A stretch of DNA of 64,000 nucleotides from Corynebacterium minutissimum (GTDB lineage Bacteria > Actinomycetota > Actinomycetes > Mycobacteriales > Mycobacteriaceae): assembly GCF_000988205.1 (NCBI RefSeq), contig NZ_LAYQ01000019.1:80220-144219 (forward strand), in the 5' to 3' direction. The translations under genes were made by a program, and so were the position numbers. Within the stretch, counting starts at the first letter, position 1. Each line of letters starts with the position of its first letter. The notes below the pieces were generated by a model. It was not told the origin of the DNA. It saw only the letters and a program-made list of their open reading frames with translations, and made no database searches. This document shows, piece after piece, positions 18,195 to 26,511 of this stretch.

Positions 18195-18962
18195 TTACTT
18201 TTTGCGGTCCAGGAAGGCCTGCATCCGCTCAAACTTGGCGGGGGACTCAAAGAGCACGGCCTGGGCGATGTTATCCACCGCCGGGTGCGCTGCATCTGGC
18301 ATGGCGATGAGCTGCTTGGTCAGGCGCACGGCGAGCGGGTCCTGCTGGGCGATGCGCCCGGCTAGTTCCAGGGCGCCGTCGACAAGCGCATCCGGCTCAT
18401 GCAGCTCGCTGACCAGGTGGTTGGTCAGTGCTTCCTCGCCGTTGAGGATGCGCCCGGCCAGCAGGATCTCCTTCGCCAGCGGGGTACCCACGCACTCCTT
18501 GAGGCGCCAGGTGGCACCAGCGGCTGCGGCGATACCTAGGCCGGCTTCGGGCTGGCCAAACTTGGCAAAAGGAGTGGACACGCGGAAGTCAGCGGCCAGG
18601 GCCAGCTCCAATCCGCCGCCGAGAGCGTAGCCATCCACCGCCGCGATGACGGGGGCGGGAAGGGAGGCGATGCGGTGGAAGATGCCGGAGTTGATGCCGC
18701 GGAGGGCATCCTCGCGGCGGCGCTCACGAAGCTGCGCGATGTCTGCCCCGGAAGCGAAGATCCCGCGAGGGCCCTTGGACGTATCTACGGTGCAGCCGGT
18801 GATGATGAGGATGCGGGGATCGGACTCGAGCTGCGCGCACAGCTCGTGGAACTCAGCCACCATCTGCTCATCGATGGCGTTGCGCACCTCGGGGCGGTTG
18901 AGCTTGGCGACGACAATCTCGTCGTTCTCGCCGCGCGTTGAAATCTCAATGGCAGTAGTCAT
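18195..18962 (-). CDS. paaF: Enoyl-CoA hydratase
   Basis: Crotonase-fold hydratase converting 2,3-dehydroadipyl-CoA to 3-hydroxyadipyl-CoA. The CoA-binding and oxyanion-hole segments are visible: FASGADIAQL (first oxyanion region) and PVIAAVDGYALGGGLELALAADFRV (second). Glutamates for water activation are in FGQPEAGLGIAAAAG. The protein has 255 residues, normal for PaaF. It follows paaJ with no gap (stop of paaJ and ATG of paaF abut). The paaF/paaG split rests on order and motif differences: this copy keeps the canonical hydratase pattern, the one at 20219-20995 has the PaaG-like isomerase pattern. Confidence 0.88.
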   Translation of the reverse strand: MTTAIEISTRGENDEIVVAKLNRPEVRNAIDEQMVAEFHELCAQLESDPRILIITGCTVDTSKGPRGIFASGADIAQLRERRREDALRGINSGIFHRIASLPAPVIAAVDGYALGGGLELALAADFRVSTPFAKFGQPEAGLGIAAAAGATWRLKECVGTPLAKEILLAGRILNGEEALTNHLVSELHEPDALVDGALELAGRIAQQDPLAVRLTKQLIAMPDAAHPAVDNIAQAVLFESPAKFERMQAFLDRKK

Positions 18963-20159
18963 TTACACCCTCTCAATCGCAATCGCGGTGCCCTGGCCCA
19001 CGCCCACGCACATGGTGGCGATGCCGCGGCTCAACCCGTCCGTTTCCAGGCGGTTGAGCAGGGTCAAGGTGATACGGGAACCGGAGGAACCCAGCGGGTG
19101 GCCCAGCGCGATGGCGCCGCCCCACGCGTTGACCTTGTCCTCATCCAAGCCCAGCTCGCGGATGCAGGCGATGGACTGTGAGGCAAAAGCTTCGTTGAGC
19201 TCGACGGCGTCCACGCTATCCAGCTCCCAGCCGGCGCGCTCGAGCACGTCGCGGGTTGCCGGGATGGGGCCGGTGCCCATGATCTCCGGGCGCACACCGC
19301 GCGCGGAGTTGGCCACCACGCGGGCGCGGGCGGTCAGGTTGTGCTTTTCAAGTGCCTCGTCGGAGGCGACAATGACGCAGGAGGCACCGTCGTTCAGCGA
19401 GGAGGCGTTCCCCGCCGTGGTGACGTCACCCAGGGAGGTCACCGGGCGCAGCTTGGCCAAGACCTCCATCGTGGTGCCCGCGCGGGGGCCTTCGTCGGTG
19501 TCGACGACGGTGACGTTGCCCTTGCGGTCGGTGACCTCGATGGGCACGATCTCCCTGGCGAACTTGCCGGCCTCGATAGCAGCGAGCGCCCGCTCCTGGG
19601 AACGCACGGCGAAGGCGTCGGCTTCCTCGCGGCTAATGCCGAAGACGTTGGCCACCTCCTCGGCGGTCTCCGGCATGGAGTAGGTCATCTTCTCCTGCTC
19701 CGCGAACTTTGGGTTGGCAAAACGCCAGCCAATGGAGGTATCAAAAACCTGGCCTGGCTTGGCAAAAGGCTTGCTAGGCTTCTCCATGACCCAGGGCGCG
19801 CGGGACATGGATTCGACGCCACCGGCGATGACAATATCCGCCTGGCCGGACTCCACGAGGGCGGTGGCCAGGGCAATCGAGGACATGCCCGAAGCGCACA
19901 GACGGTTGACCGTCATCCCGGGAACGGTGTCCGGGAACCCGGCGAGCAGCCAGGACATGCGGGCAACGTTGCGGTTCTCCTCGCCGGCGCCGTTGGCGTT
20001 GCCGATGATGACTTCATCCACCGCGGAAGGGTCAAGCCCGGCCTCCTCCACCGTCTTCTTGATGGCGGTGGCCATGAGGTCATCTGGGCGAACCGAGGAC
20101 AGTGCGCCGCCGTAGCGGCCCACGGGGGTGCGGAATCCGGAAACGAGGTAAGCGGTCAT
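18963..20159 (-). CDS. paaJ: 3-oxoadipyl-CoA / 3-oxo-5,6-dehydrosuberyl-CoA thiolase
   Basis: Degradative thiolase that cleaves acetyl-CoA from 3-oxoadipyl-CoA and from the first C8 intermediate. The acyl-accepting cysteine is C88 in NRLCASGMSS. The proton-abstracting residues are H354 in GGAIALGHPLGSSGSR and C384 in MCVGVGQGTAIAIE. At 398 residues it is a standard PcaF/PaaJ-type enzyme. AAGGA precedes the ATG. It is fifth from the end of the paaA-paaH run, after paaG. A ketoadipate-pathway thiolase would look the same, so the assignment uses context. Confidence 0.92.
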   Translation of the reverse strand: MTAYLVSGFRTPVGRYGGALSSVRPDDLMATAIKKTVEEAGLDPSAVDEVIIGNANGAGEENRNVARMSWLLAGFPDTVPGMTVNRLCASGMSSIALATALVESGQADIVIAGGVESMSRAPWVMEKPSKPFAKPGQVFDTSIGWRFANPKFAEQEKMTYSMPETAEEVANVFGISREEADAFAVRSQERALAAIEAGKFAREIVPIEVTDRKGNVTVVDTDEGPRAGTTMEVLAKLRPVTSLGDVTTAGNASSLNDGASCVIVASDEALEKHNLTARARVVANSARGVRPEIMGTGPIPATRDVLERAGWELDSVDAVELNEAFASQSIACIRELGLDEDKVNAWGGAIALGHPLGSSGSRITLTLLNRLETDGLSRGIATMCVGVGQGTAIAIERV

Positions 20160-20218
20160 GTTTTTCCTTAACTATCTGTGTGTATTGCGCTGTGTGAACT
20201 GCGTGCTGCGCTGGTGGT

Positions 20219-20995
20219 CTAACGTCCGTGGAAGACCGGCGGACGCTTCTCGTTAAAAGCGGCGAAGCCTTCGTAGTAGTCCTCGGTATCGCAGAGTTTT
20301 CCTTGGGCGATGTTCTCGGCATCGACGCTGGCCCACAAACCGGTGCCGTTGTCACGGATGTCCTGGACCAGGGTGCGGCTGGTGAGAAAAGCTTGGGTGG
20401 CGCCGCGGGCTGCGCGCTGGGCGACGCCCCGGGTAAACTCCAGCAGCTCCTCTGCTGGTAGCGCGCGGGAGAAGAGGCCAGCGCGCACCGCTTCCGCACC
20501 GGAGATGAGTTCGCCGGTGATGATGAGGTCCATCGCGCGGTGTGTGCCGAGGCGTTCGACGAAGAGGGAGTGCCCGCCCGAATCCAGGGTGGCGCCCAGG
20601 TTGGCAAACGGGGAGCCGAACTTGGCGTCTTCGGCGACGTAGACGACGTCACAGGCCAAGGCGAGGCCAAGGCCCACGCCGAGGCAGGGCCCGTGCACGG
20701 CGGCAAAGGTGGGGGCGGGGAAGTTATCGATCTTCTTGAGCACCGGGGTAACCACGCCTGCGAGGTATGCGGTGGCGTCGTCTTCGCGCGGGTTGAGCCC
20801 CTTGATGTTGCGGCCGGCGCAGAAACCCTTACCTTCGCCCCGCAAGATGAGCGCGCGGGGGCTAAGCTGCGCGGCCTCATCGAGCGCGCGGGAGAGCTCG
20901 GCGAGATCTTCTTCTGCTAGGGAATTGATGGCCTTTGGGTTGTTGAGCACGAGCTCAACGACCCCGGCTTCGGCGTCGTGGTGCAGGTCGATCAT
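20219..20995 (-). CDS. paaG: 1,2-epoxyphenylacetyl-CoA isomerase
   Basis: Crotonase-family isomerase that turns ring-1,2-epoxyphenylacetyl-CoA into oxepin-CoA. The 258-residue protein shows GEGKGFCAGRNIKGLNP (oxyanion loop), AVHGPCLGVGLGLALACDVVYV and FGSPFANLGATLDSGGHSLF. The last is characteristic of PaaG, with aspartate in the D-S-G position instead of the hydratase glutamate. AGGAG precedes the ATG, 11 bases after the paaE stop. Position directly after the monooxygenase reductase supports the assignment. Confidence 0.88.
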   Translation of the reverse strand: MIDLHHDAEAGVVELVLNNPKAINSLAEEDLAELSRALDEAAQLSPRALILRGEGKGFCAGRNIKGLNPREDDATAYLAGVVTPVLKKIDNFPAPTFAAVHGPCLGVGLGLALACDVVYVAEDAKFGSPFANLGATLDSGGHSLFVERLGTHRAMDLIITGELISGAEAVRAGLFSRALPAEELLEFTRGVAQRAARGATQAFLTSRTLVQDIRDNGTGLWASVDAENIAQGKLCDTEDYYEGFAAFNEKRPPVFHGR

Positions 20996-21006
20996 GGATG
21001 TTTCTC

Positions 21007-22167
21007 CTAGGCGTCGAAGTCGAGGACGATGGTGGGCGTGGTGGGGCGCGACTGGCAGGTGAGGATATAGCCGGCCTTGACCTCATCGGCCTCCAGCGCG
21101 TAGTTCTCCGCCATGTCGACTTCGCCCTCGACCAGCTTGGCGCGGCAGGTGCCGCACACGCCGCCGGCGCAGGCGAAGGGGACGTCGGAGCGCACACGCA
21201 GGGCGGCGTTGAGCAGGGATTCGTTGGCAGAAACCGGGGACTCCACGGAGCCGGAGAGGCCATCGAGCTGGAAGTTGATGCTGACGTTATCGCCTTCCGG
21301 ATCCACCTCGACGTGGCGCCCGGCCTGGTTCTGATCCCCAGAGGGCTTACCGGTGGTGAACAGCTCGTAGCGCACGTCCTTCTCACCGACATCGCGGCTG
21401 GCCAGCTCATCGCGCACCAGCTGCACCAAATCGAAGGGACCGCAGAGGAACCACTCGTCGACAGCGTCCGTGCGCACGACGTTATCCAGCAGGGTCTGGA
21501 GTTTTTCAGCATCGATGCGTCCGGAGAACAGCGGGTTGACGCGCTGCTCGCGGGAGAGGACGTGGTGCACGGCAAAGCGCGTGGGGAACTTGTCCTTGAG
21601 GTCACCGATCTCTTCGGCGAACATGACGTCGCCACCACCCTTGTTGGCAAAGATGAGCTCAAAAGTGGTGTCGGGGGAGGTGTGGAGCACGGTCTGGGCG
21701 ATCGCCATGATCGGCGTGATGCCGGAGCCGGCGGCGATGGCCACGAGGTGCGGGTTCTCGAGCTTCTCCAGCTCCGCGCGCACGGCTTCCGGGTTGTTAA
21801 GCCCGGTCAGGTGGGTCTTCGAGGTGAACGCGCCCTGCGGGTTCATCACGTCCATGGTGTCGCCGGGCTGCAGAGTGTCGTTCGCCCACGTGGAGAACAC
21901 GCCGCCGCGGTCGCGCTTGATGGCGACGCGCAGCACGCCGTCGCGAGGCACATCGCAGATGGAATAGGAGCGGCGGACTTCCTGGCCGTCGATGGTTGCC
22001 CGCAGCGCAACGTATTGGCCGGGAATGTAGTCATAGTCGTCCTGGAGCTCCGGAGGAATAGCGAAGGAAACCTCCACGGAGTCTGAAGTCAGGGCGCGCA
22101 CCTCGGACACGGTCAGGGTGTTGAACGTGGCCTTCTTCTTTGCGGGGGCAGACGGGGTCGTGGTCAT
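21007..22167 (-). CDS. paaE: Phenylacetyl-CoA 1,2-epoxidase reductase subunit
   Basis: NAD(P)H-dependent electron donor to the PaaABCD epoxidase. Residues 1-120 form the FAD-binding domain (YIPGQYVALRA, RRSYSICDVP). The NAD(P)-binding part follows (VAIAAGSGITPIMAIA). The C-terminal plant-type [2Fe-2S] ferredoxin domain has CAGGVCGTCRAKLVEG plus a distal cysteine in YILTCQSRP. The start at 22167 overlaps the paaD stop (TAATG), leaving 386 residues; a start at 22203 would lie inside paaD. Domain order FNR-ferredoxin is that of PaaE. Confidence 0.95.
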   Translation of the reverse strand: MTTTPSAPAKKKATFNTLTVSEVRALTSDSVEVSFAIPPELQDDYDYIPGQYVALRATIDGQEVRRSYSICDVPRDGVLRVAIKRDRGGVFSTWANDTLQPGDTMDVMNPQGAFTSKTHLTGLNNPEAVRAELEKLENPHLVAIAAGSGITPIMAIAQTVLHTSPDTTFELIFANKGGGDVMFAEEIGDLKDKFPTRFAVHHVLSREQRVNPLFSGRIDAEKLQTLLDNVVRTDAVDEWFLCGPFDLVQLVRDELASRDVGEKDVRYELFTTGKPSGDQNQAGRHVEVDPEGDNVSINFQLDGLSGSVESPVSANESLLNAALRVRSDVPFACAGGVCGTCRAKLVEGEVDMAENYALEADEVKAGYILTCQSRPTTPTIVLDFDA

Positions 22168-22706
22168 TAGTGCACCTTGAAGTAGTCGAAGGGCTCCAAG
22201 CAATCCTGGCAGTTGTAGAGAGCTTTGCAGGAGGTGGAACCGAATTGGGCAAGCTTACGTGTGCGGCGGGAGCCACAGTGGGGGCATTCGATGGCCGGCG
22301 GCGGTTCGAGTGTGAGCGGGATAGGACCTTCCGGCGTGGCCCGGGTTTTTCCGCTGGGCGGGGCAATGCCGTAGTCCTTGAGGTTTTGCCGGCCGGTCTC
22401 CGTCATCCAGTCGGTGGTCCACGCTGGGTGGAGCACGAGATCGACGCGCACCTTGGCGAAGCCGGCATCGGTCAGTGCCTTGGTGATGTCCGCCGTGATG
22501 TGTTCCATGGCGGGGCAGCCGGAGTAGGTGGGGGTAATCGTGGCCACCGCGGTATCGCCATCCAGGCGAGCGTCCCGAAGAATTCCAAGGTCGGCGATGG
22601 AAATCACGGGGATCTCCGGATCGGGAACCTCGGCGGCGACGTCCCACACGTGGGCGTCGTCAGGCTGCGTGGGGCGCAGCGGGTGGGATTTATCTGTGAT
22701 GGACAC
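22167..22706 (-). CDS. paaD: Phenylacetyl-CoA epoxidase subunit PaaD
   Basis: Small accessory subunit of the epoxidase complex from the DUF59/MIP18 family, thought to help assemble the metal or Fe-S centres. DPEIPVISIADLGILRDARLDGD and TPTYSGCPAMEHITADI are the conserved DUF59 segments. The C-terminal third is a zinc-ribbon-like module with C-x2-C pairs (CPHCGS ... CQDC), as found in PaaD but not in the shorter SufT-type proteins. It has 179 residues and overlaps paaE by a TAATG junction. Confidence 0.92.
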   Translation of the reverse strand: MSITDKSHPLRPTQPDDAHVWDVAAEVPDPEIPVISIADLGILRDARLDGDTAVATITPTYSGCPAMEHITADITKALTDAGFAKVRVDLVLHPAWTTDWMTETGRQNLKDYGIAPPSGKTRATPEGPIPLTLEPPPAIECPHCGSRRTRKLAQFGSTSCKALYNCQDCLEPFDYFKVH

Positions 22707-22733
22707 GATGAAACCTTGGTCCTTTCCTTGTCT

Positions 22734-23569
22734 TTACCAGGTCGCGCCGGGGTGTTGGCGCGCCAAGGACTGCATCTCCGCGAGGATGAAACCGCGGTGC
22801 TCGGAGAAACGCCCGGTGCGCTGCCCGGAGCGGGCTTGCTTGACGTCCGGGATGGCCAGACCTGCCTTGTCTAGGACGTAGGCGATGCGCTCATCGAACT
22901 GCGCGCGCAGGCTCGAGGGCAGAACTGCGATGCCTTCTGCCGCCAGCTTCTCGTGAAGCGGGAGATCCTCGAAGAGCTCGTCAAGGTAGGGCCACATGTA
23001 CATCAGGCCCTCCGTGATTCGGCGGTGGGACTCCTCGGTGCCTTGGCCCAGACGAAGAATCCACTGGTTGGCGTGGTCGACGTGGTACTCGACTTCCTTG
23101 ATGGCCTTCGCCGCGATCGCCGCAATGGTTTCATCCTGCGACTCCAGCAAGGCCGTGTAGAGCCCGTACTGGTAGTAGGAGAAGAGCAGCTGGCGGGCGA
23201 TGGTGTAGCCGAAGTCGCCGTTCTCCTGCTCGACCAAGCGCGCGGAGCGGAACTCCTCCTCGTTACGGAAGTAAGCCAAGTCATCCTCGGTCTTGCCCCA
23301 TGCGGTACCGGCGTAGGTCAGTAGGAAGCGGGCGTGCCCGATGAGATCGAGGGCGATGTTGCCCAGTGCGATGTCCTCTTCCATCTCCGGCGCGCGGGAA
23401 ATCCACCAGCCAGGCGCTGGGCCAGGATGAGGGCGTCATCGCCCAGCATGAGCGCATAGCGAGCCGTGTCCTCGGGGGCCACTGCGCCGGAGGCGGCGAT
23501 GTCTTCTGCGGTGATGCCGTTGCCCTGCGATTGCTTGGTCGCAGAATCGGCGGCTGCAAATCCGGTCAC
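22734..23569 (-). pseudogene. paaC: Phenylacetyl-CoA epoxidase subunit PaaC, frameshifted
   Basis: Structural, non-catalytic ferritin-like subunit that pairs with PaaA. The first 50 or so codons (GTG start overlapping the paaB stop as GTGA) read ...ARYALMLGDDALILAQRLAG. The frame then breaks at about 23403-23408. The sequence resumes one frame over as ISRAPEMEEDIALGNIALDLIGHARFLL and stays open to the stop at 22734. Restoring one base gives a normal PaaC of about 278 residues; as written, translation ends about 30 codons after the shift. An internal ATG at 23384 could give a 216-residue C-terminal piece. Because all neighbours are intact, a sequencing error is the first suspect. Confidence 0.85.
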
Positions 23570-23853
23570 AGGTGCGGCACTCCTTCCGACTTGTCGTAGT
23601 ACGTGGCGTGGCGGTAGCTCTTGCCCTGCGGGGATTCGAAGAATCCGCCCTTGGAGTCCGGGTCGGAGGAGGCAATGGCTTCGCTGGGCACAACCCAGAC
23701 GGAGGTTCCCTCGTTGCGGCGGGTGTAAAGGTCACGGGCATTGCGCAGGGCCATGGTGGCATCCGGTGCGTGGAGCGAGCCGGCGTGAACGTGGGAAAGG
23801 CCGCGGGAGGAGCGTACGAAGACCTCCCACATGGGCCAGGTGGAGCTGGACAT
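23566..23853 (-). CDS. paaB: Phenylacetyl-CoA epoxidase subunit PaaB
   Basis: Small subunit of 95 residues that bridges PaaAC dimers in the epoxidase. The motifs WEVFVRSSRGLSHVHAGSLHAPDATMALRNARDLYTRRNEG and SVWVVPSEAIASSDP are those of PaaB; the conserved HVHAGSLHAPD stretch is complete. It lies 47 bases after the paaA stop and overlaps paaC. Confidence 0.95.
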   Translation of the reverse strand: MSSSTWPMWEVFVRSSRGLSHVHAGSLHAPDATMALRNARDLYTRRNEGTSVWVVPSEAIASSDPDSKGGFFESPQGKSYRHATYYDKSEGVPHL

Positions 23854-23900
23854 GGAATCTTCCTTAAAGTGTCGTGGCTGGTTGGGCAGTGTGCTTGGGC

Positions 23901-24887
23901 TTAGGCGATAAGCGAGGTGTCAGCCGAGTGGTGCTTCTCGGCGTAGGCTGCGGCAGCCTCACGGACCCACGCGCCGTCGGCATGCGCTTGGCGACGTCGC
24001 TGCATCCTCTGCACGTTGCAGGGGCCTTCGCCCTTGATGACGGCCTTGAACTCGGACCAGTCGAGCTCGCCGAAGTCGTAGTGGCCGCGCTCTTCGTTCC
24101 ATTTCAGGTCCGGGTCCTCGAAGTGCAGGCCAAGGGCTTCGGCCTGCGGGACAATCATGTCCACGAAGCGCTGGCGCAGCTCGTCGTTGGAGAAGCGCTT
24201 GATGTTCCATGCCATGGACTGCTTGGAGTTGGGGGAGTCATCATCCGGCGGGCCGAACATCTGCAGTGCTGGGCCGTAGAAACGGTTGATGGCTTCCTGC
24301 GCCATCTGCTTCTGCTCGGGGGTTCCGTGGGACAGCTCGTAGAGGATCTCCCAACCTTGACGCTGGTGGAAGGACTCTTCCTTACAGATGCGCACCATGG
24401 CGCGGCCGTATGGGGCGTAGGAGGCGCGGCAGAGCGGTACCTGGTTGCAGATGGCGGCGCCATCCACCAACCAGCCGATGGCTCCGATGTCGGCCCACGT
24501 GCGCGCCGGGTAGTTGAAGATGGAGGAGTACTTGGCGGTGCCGTCGAGCAGCTGCTGAACCAGCTCGTCGCGCGAGGTGCCCAAGGTCTCCGCGGCGGAG
24601 TAGAGGTAGAGGCCGTGGCCGGCCTCATCCTGCACCTTGGCCATGAGGATGGCCTTGCGCTTGAGCGAAGGCGCGCGGCTGATCCAGTTGGCCTCCGGCT
24701 GCATGCCGATGATTTCGGAGTGCGCGTGCTGGGAAATCTGACGCGTCAAGGTCTTGCGGTAGGCAGCGGGCATCCAGTCGGTGGGCTCGATGCGGGAGTC
24801 TTCGGCGATGAGCTCGTCGAAGCGCTGCTGTGCTTGTGCTTCATCCGCGGCCGGGACGGCGGCGAGTGTTTTCTCTGATGGGGTCAT
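23901..24887 (-). CDS. paaA: Phenylacetyl-CoA epoxidase catalytic subunit PaaA
   Basis: Catalytic di-iron subunit of the phenylacetyl-CoA 1,2-epoxidase. The ferritin-like four-helix bundle supplies iron ligands from [17 protein letters not shown] (E-x2-H) and [20 protein letters not shown] (E-E-x2-H). The substrate-side segment [21 protein letters not shown] is well conserved. I choose ATG 24887 ([11 protein letters not shown], 328 residues); an upstream in-frame ATG at 24962 would place the start inside the promoter and operator. First gene of the nine-gene minus-strand run. Confidence 0.95.
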   Translation of the reverse strand: MTPSEKTLAAVPAADEAQAQQRFDELIAEDSRIEPTDWMPAAYRKTLTRQISQHAHSEIIGMQPEANWISRAPSLKRKAILMAKVQDEAGHGLYLYSAAETLGTSRDELVQQLLDGTAKYSSIFNYPARTWADIGAIGWLVDGAAICNQVPLCRASYAPYGRAMVRICKEESFHQRQGWEILYELSHGTPEQKQMAQEAINRFYGPALQMFGPPDDDSPNSKQSMAWNIKRFSNDELRQRFVDMIVPQAEALGLHFEDPDLKWNEERGHYDFGELDWSEFKAVIKGEGPCNVQRMQRRRQAHADGAWVREAAAAYAEKHHSADTSLIA

Positions 24888-24932
24888 GGGAGGAATCGTT
24901 CCCTCTCTGCTCAGTGTCGGCTCGGTGATACT

Positions 24933-24978
24933 TACTGACTGGTTGGTCAGTATATGGGGCATGTGTGAGCTATGTCAA
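24933..24978 (-). promoter_or_regulatory. paaA promoter with palindromic operator
   Basis: On the minus strand TTGACA (plus 24973-24978) and TATACT (plus 24949-24954) are separated by 18 bases, a near-consensus SigA promoter. The near-palindrome TACTGACTGGTTGGTCAGTA (24933-24952) overlaps the -10 and the predicted start site; its 7-bp outer arms are perfect. A repressor bound here would block transcription. The TetR gene 600 bp away is the obvious candidate. Confidence 0.75.
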
Positions 24979-24998
24979 CCAAGTTTGTGAGCTGCGCC

Positions 24999-25457
24999 CT
25001 ACTTGTTGCGGTTCTGGGGCTTGGCGGGCAGCACGCGGTACGTGCCGCGGAATTCGGCGATGGGCTTTCCCTTGATGCTGAGGGTGACATCGACAACGCC
25101 GTTGCGGCCCCAGGCTTGGCGGGTCACCCCAACCCCGTCAACGACATCCCCTTCGAAGGCGGGGGCGATGTAGTGGATTGAATTGTGCGCGGCCACGGCC
25201 AAGTCGCCACCGGAGTTGCAAACGCCGGCGAAGATGGAATCGGCAAACATGTATAAATAGCCACCCTGTGCCGTGCCATGTCCATTGCACATCTCCGGGC
25301 GGACGGTGAAGTGGCCTTCACACTTGCCCACGTCTAGCGCGGTAATTTTCGCGCGAATCTCCGCGGTGGCACGGTCATCATCGAACATGGTGCGCACGTG
25401 GGTGAACTCGGGGCCTTCGGCGACGCCGGGGGCGAGGATGGGGTGCTCGGTGCTCAT
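24999..25457 (-). CDS. PaaI-type hotdog thioesterase (second copy)
   Basis: Hotdog-fold protein of 152 residues with GKCEGHFTVRPEMCNGHGTAQGGYLYMFADSIFAGVCNSGG. In place of the HGG of 4HBT-II enzymes it has HGTAQGGYLYMFADS, a PaaI/PaaD-thioesterase-like pattern. It is divergent from paaR and reads toward paaA. The paaA promoter lies immediately downstream of its stop, so paaA has independent transcription. AGGAGG precedes the ATG. Probably releases CoA from aryl-CoA intermediates; the substrate is not defined. It differs clearly from the paaI at 16896-17303. Confidence 0.8.
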   Translation of the reverse strand: MSTEHPILAPGVAEGPEFTHVRTMFDDDRATAEIRAKITALDVGKCEGHFTVRPEMCNGHGTAQGGYLYMFADSIFAGVCNSGGDLAVAAHNSIHYIAPAFEGDVVDGVGVTRQAWGRNGVVDVTLSIKGKPIAEFRGTYRVLPAKPQNRNK

Positions 25458-25560
25458 GGGAATTCCTCCTTGAGGTAAGGGGTTTCCGCAGTGCTGCCGA
25501 GGGAGCGAGAAGGGGTGTGGTGGCTCACTAGTCTAACGGTGCTCGGGGCTCTCTGCTTGA

Positions 25561-26190
25561 ATGGACTGCGTGAAGAATGAGAAATCCGCTGTCCAGGGCG
25601 CGGCACGTGGCCGCCCCGGCTATTCCCGTGAAGATGTCATTCGTGCAGCTGTCCGTGCTTTTACAGCCCGCGGCTACGACGCCACGTCGATGGACAACGT
25701 GGCGAGCGAATTGGGGATTTCTAAGTCCGCGCTCTATCACCACATCTCGTCGAAAGAAGAGATTTTGGAGCTCACGGTGGTGCAGGCGCTGAGCCGTTTG
25801 GAGGCGGTCGCGGAAGAGGTGGCCGCGGCCGATGTATCGGCGGGGGAGAGGGTGCGCGGGCTGTTGCGTGGCTCGATTGAGGTGCTGTGCTCCGACCCGA
25901 AGTCTGTCGCGCTCTTGCTCCGTTTGCGTGGAAACTCCGAGGTGGAGCGGAGCGCGTTGGAGCGCCGTCGTACGCTGACGCGTTCCGTGGTTCCGCTGGT
26001 GGAGGCTGCTCAGGAGGAGGGGGCTATCCGCTCCGACATTGAGGCTCCGCTGTTGACCCGCATGATTTTCGGAATGATTAACTCGACGTCTGATTGGTAC
26101 GAGCCGGAGGGGCGACTTGGTGCCGAGGAGCTGGCCAGCGCTTTTGAGAGTGTTGTTTTTGGCGGCCTAGCTCCGCAAGCGACGGGCTAG
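25561..26190 (+). CDS. paaR: TetR-family repressor of phenylacetate genes
   Basis: TetR regulator of 209 residues. The N-terminal HTH is SREDVIRAAVRAFTARGYDATSMDNVASELGISKSALYHHISSKEEIL, with the recognition helix ISKSALYHH. The C-terminal ligand domain is typical of PaaR/KstR2-like acyl-CoA-sensing repressors. Its position between the paaA run and paaK, and palindromes at both promoters, argue that it controls them. In this family phenylacetyl-CoA usually releases the repressor. The exact start is uncertain; a GTG at 25570 (VKNEKSAV) is an alternative. Confidence 0.82.
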   Translation: MDCVKNEKSAVQGAARGRPGYSREDVIRAAVRAFTARGYDATSMDNVASELGISKSALYHHISSKEEILELTVVQALSRLEAVAEEVAAADVSAGERVRGLLRGSIEVLCSDPKSVALLLRLRGNSEVERSALERRRTLTRSVVPLVEAAQEEGAIRSDIEAPLLTRMIFGMINSTSDWYEPEGRLGAEELASAFESVVFGGLAPQATG

Positions 26191-26340
26191 TCGCGATGGG
26201 CAAGTAGTCGATCGGCTAGTCGGGGGCGAGCGTTTCGCTCCGCCGTTGGGGCTCCATATGGGGGTGGGGGCTTCTTTTGTCGGTGAAACCGCCGTGGCCT
26301 GCGATGATGTGTCGCGCTTCAAAAACTTGGCCTAATTGTG

Positions 26341-26402
26341 TTGTCTATCACCACAACGGCCTGTAGTGTACGTCACAAGACTTACCCAACCGAACGGTAA
26401 GT
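26341..26402 (+). promoter_or_regulatory. paaK promoter and palindromic operator
   Basis: TTGTCT (26341-26346) and TAGTGT (26364-26369), 17 bases apart, form a promoter whose start would fall near 26376. The perfect 7-bp arms ACTTACC (26380-26386) and GGTAAGT (26396-26402), with nine bases between, follow at once. The layout resembles the operator reported for PaaR of C. glutamicum as I recall it. The leader to the GTG is about 135 bases. Nothing else is visible in the 26191-26511 gap. Confidence 0.65.
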
Positions 26403-26511
26403 AATTAACGTACTTTTGTGCGTTGTCCCAGCTAACCAACTTCTTGCAGCACTTTCGAGGGAGCTTAAAGGGTGTGGTATTTCCCTCTCCTCGAAATGAA
26501 AGGCAAATGAC

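Noticed and set aside
18966..24887. Second aromatic pathway (ketoadipate) cluster
   Set aside because: The thiolase could serve it, but no ring-cleavage dioxygenase or CoA transferase is present.
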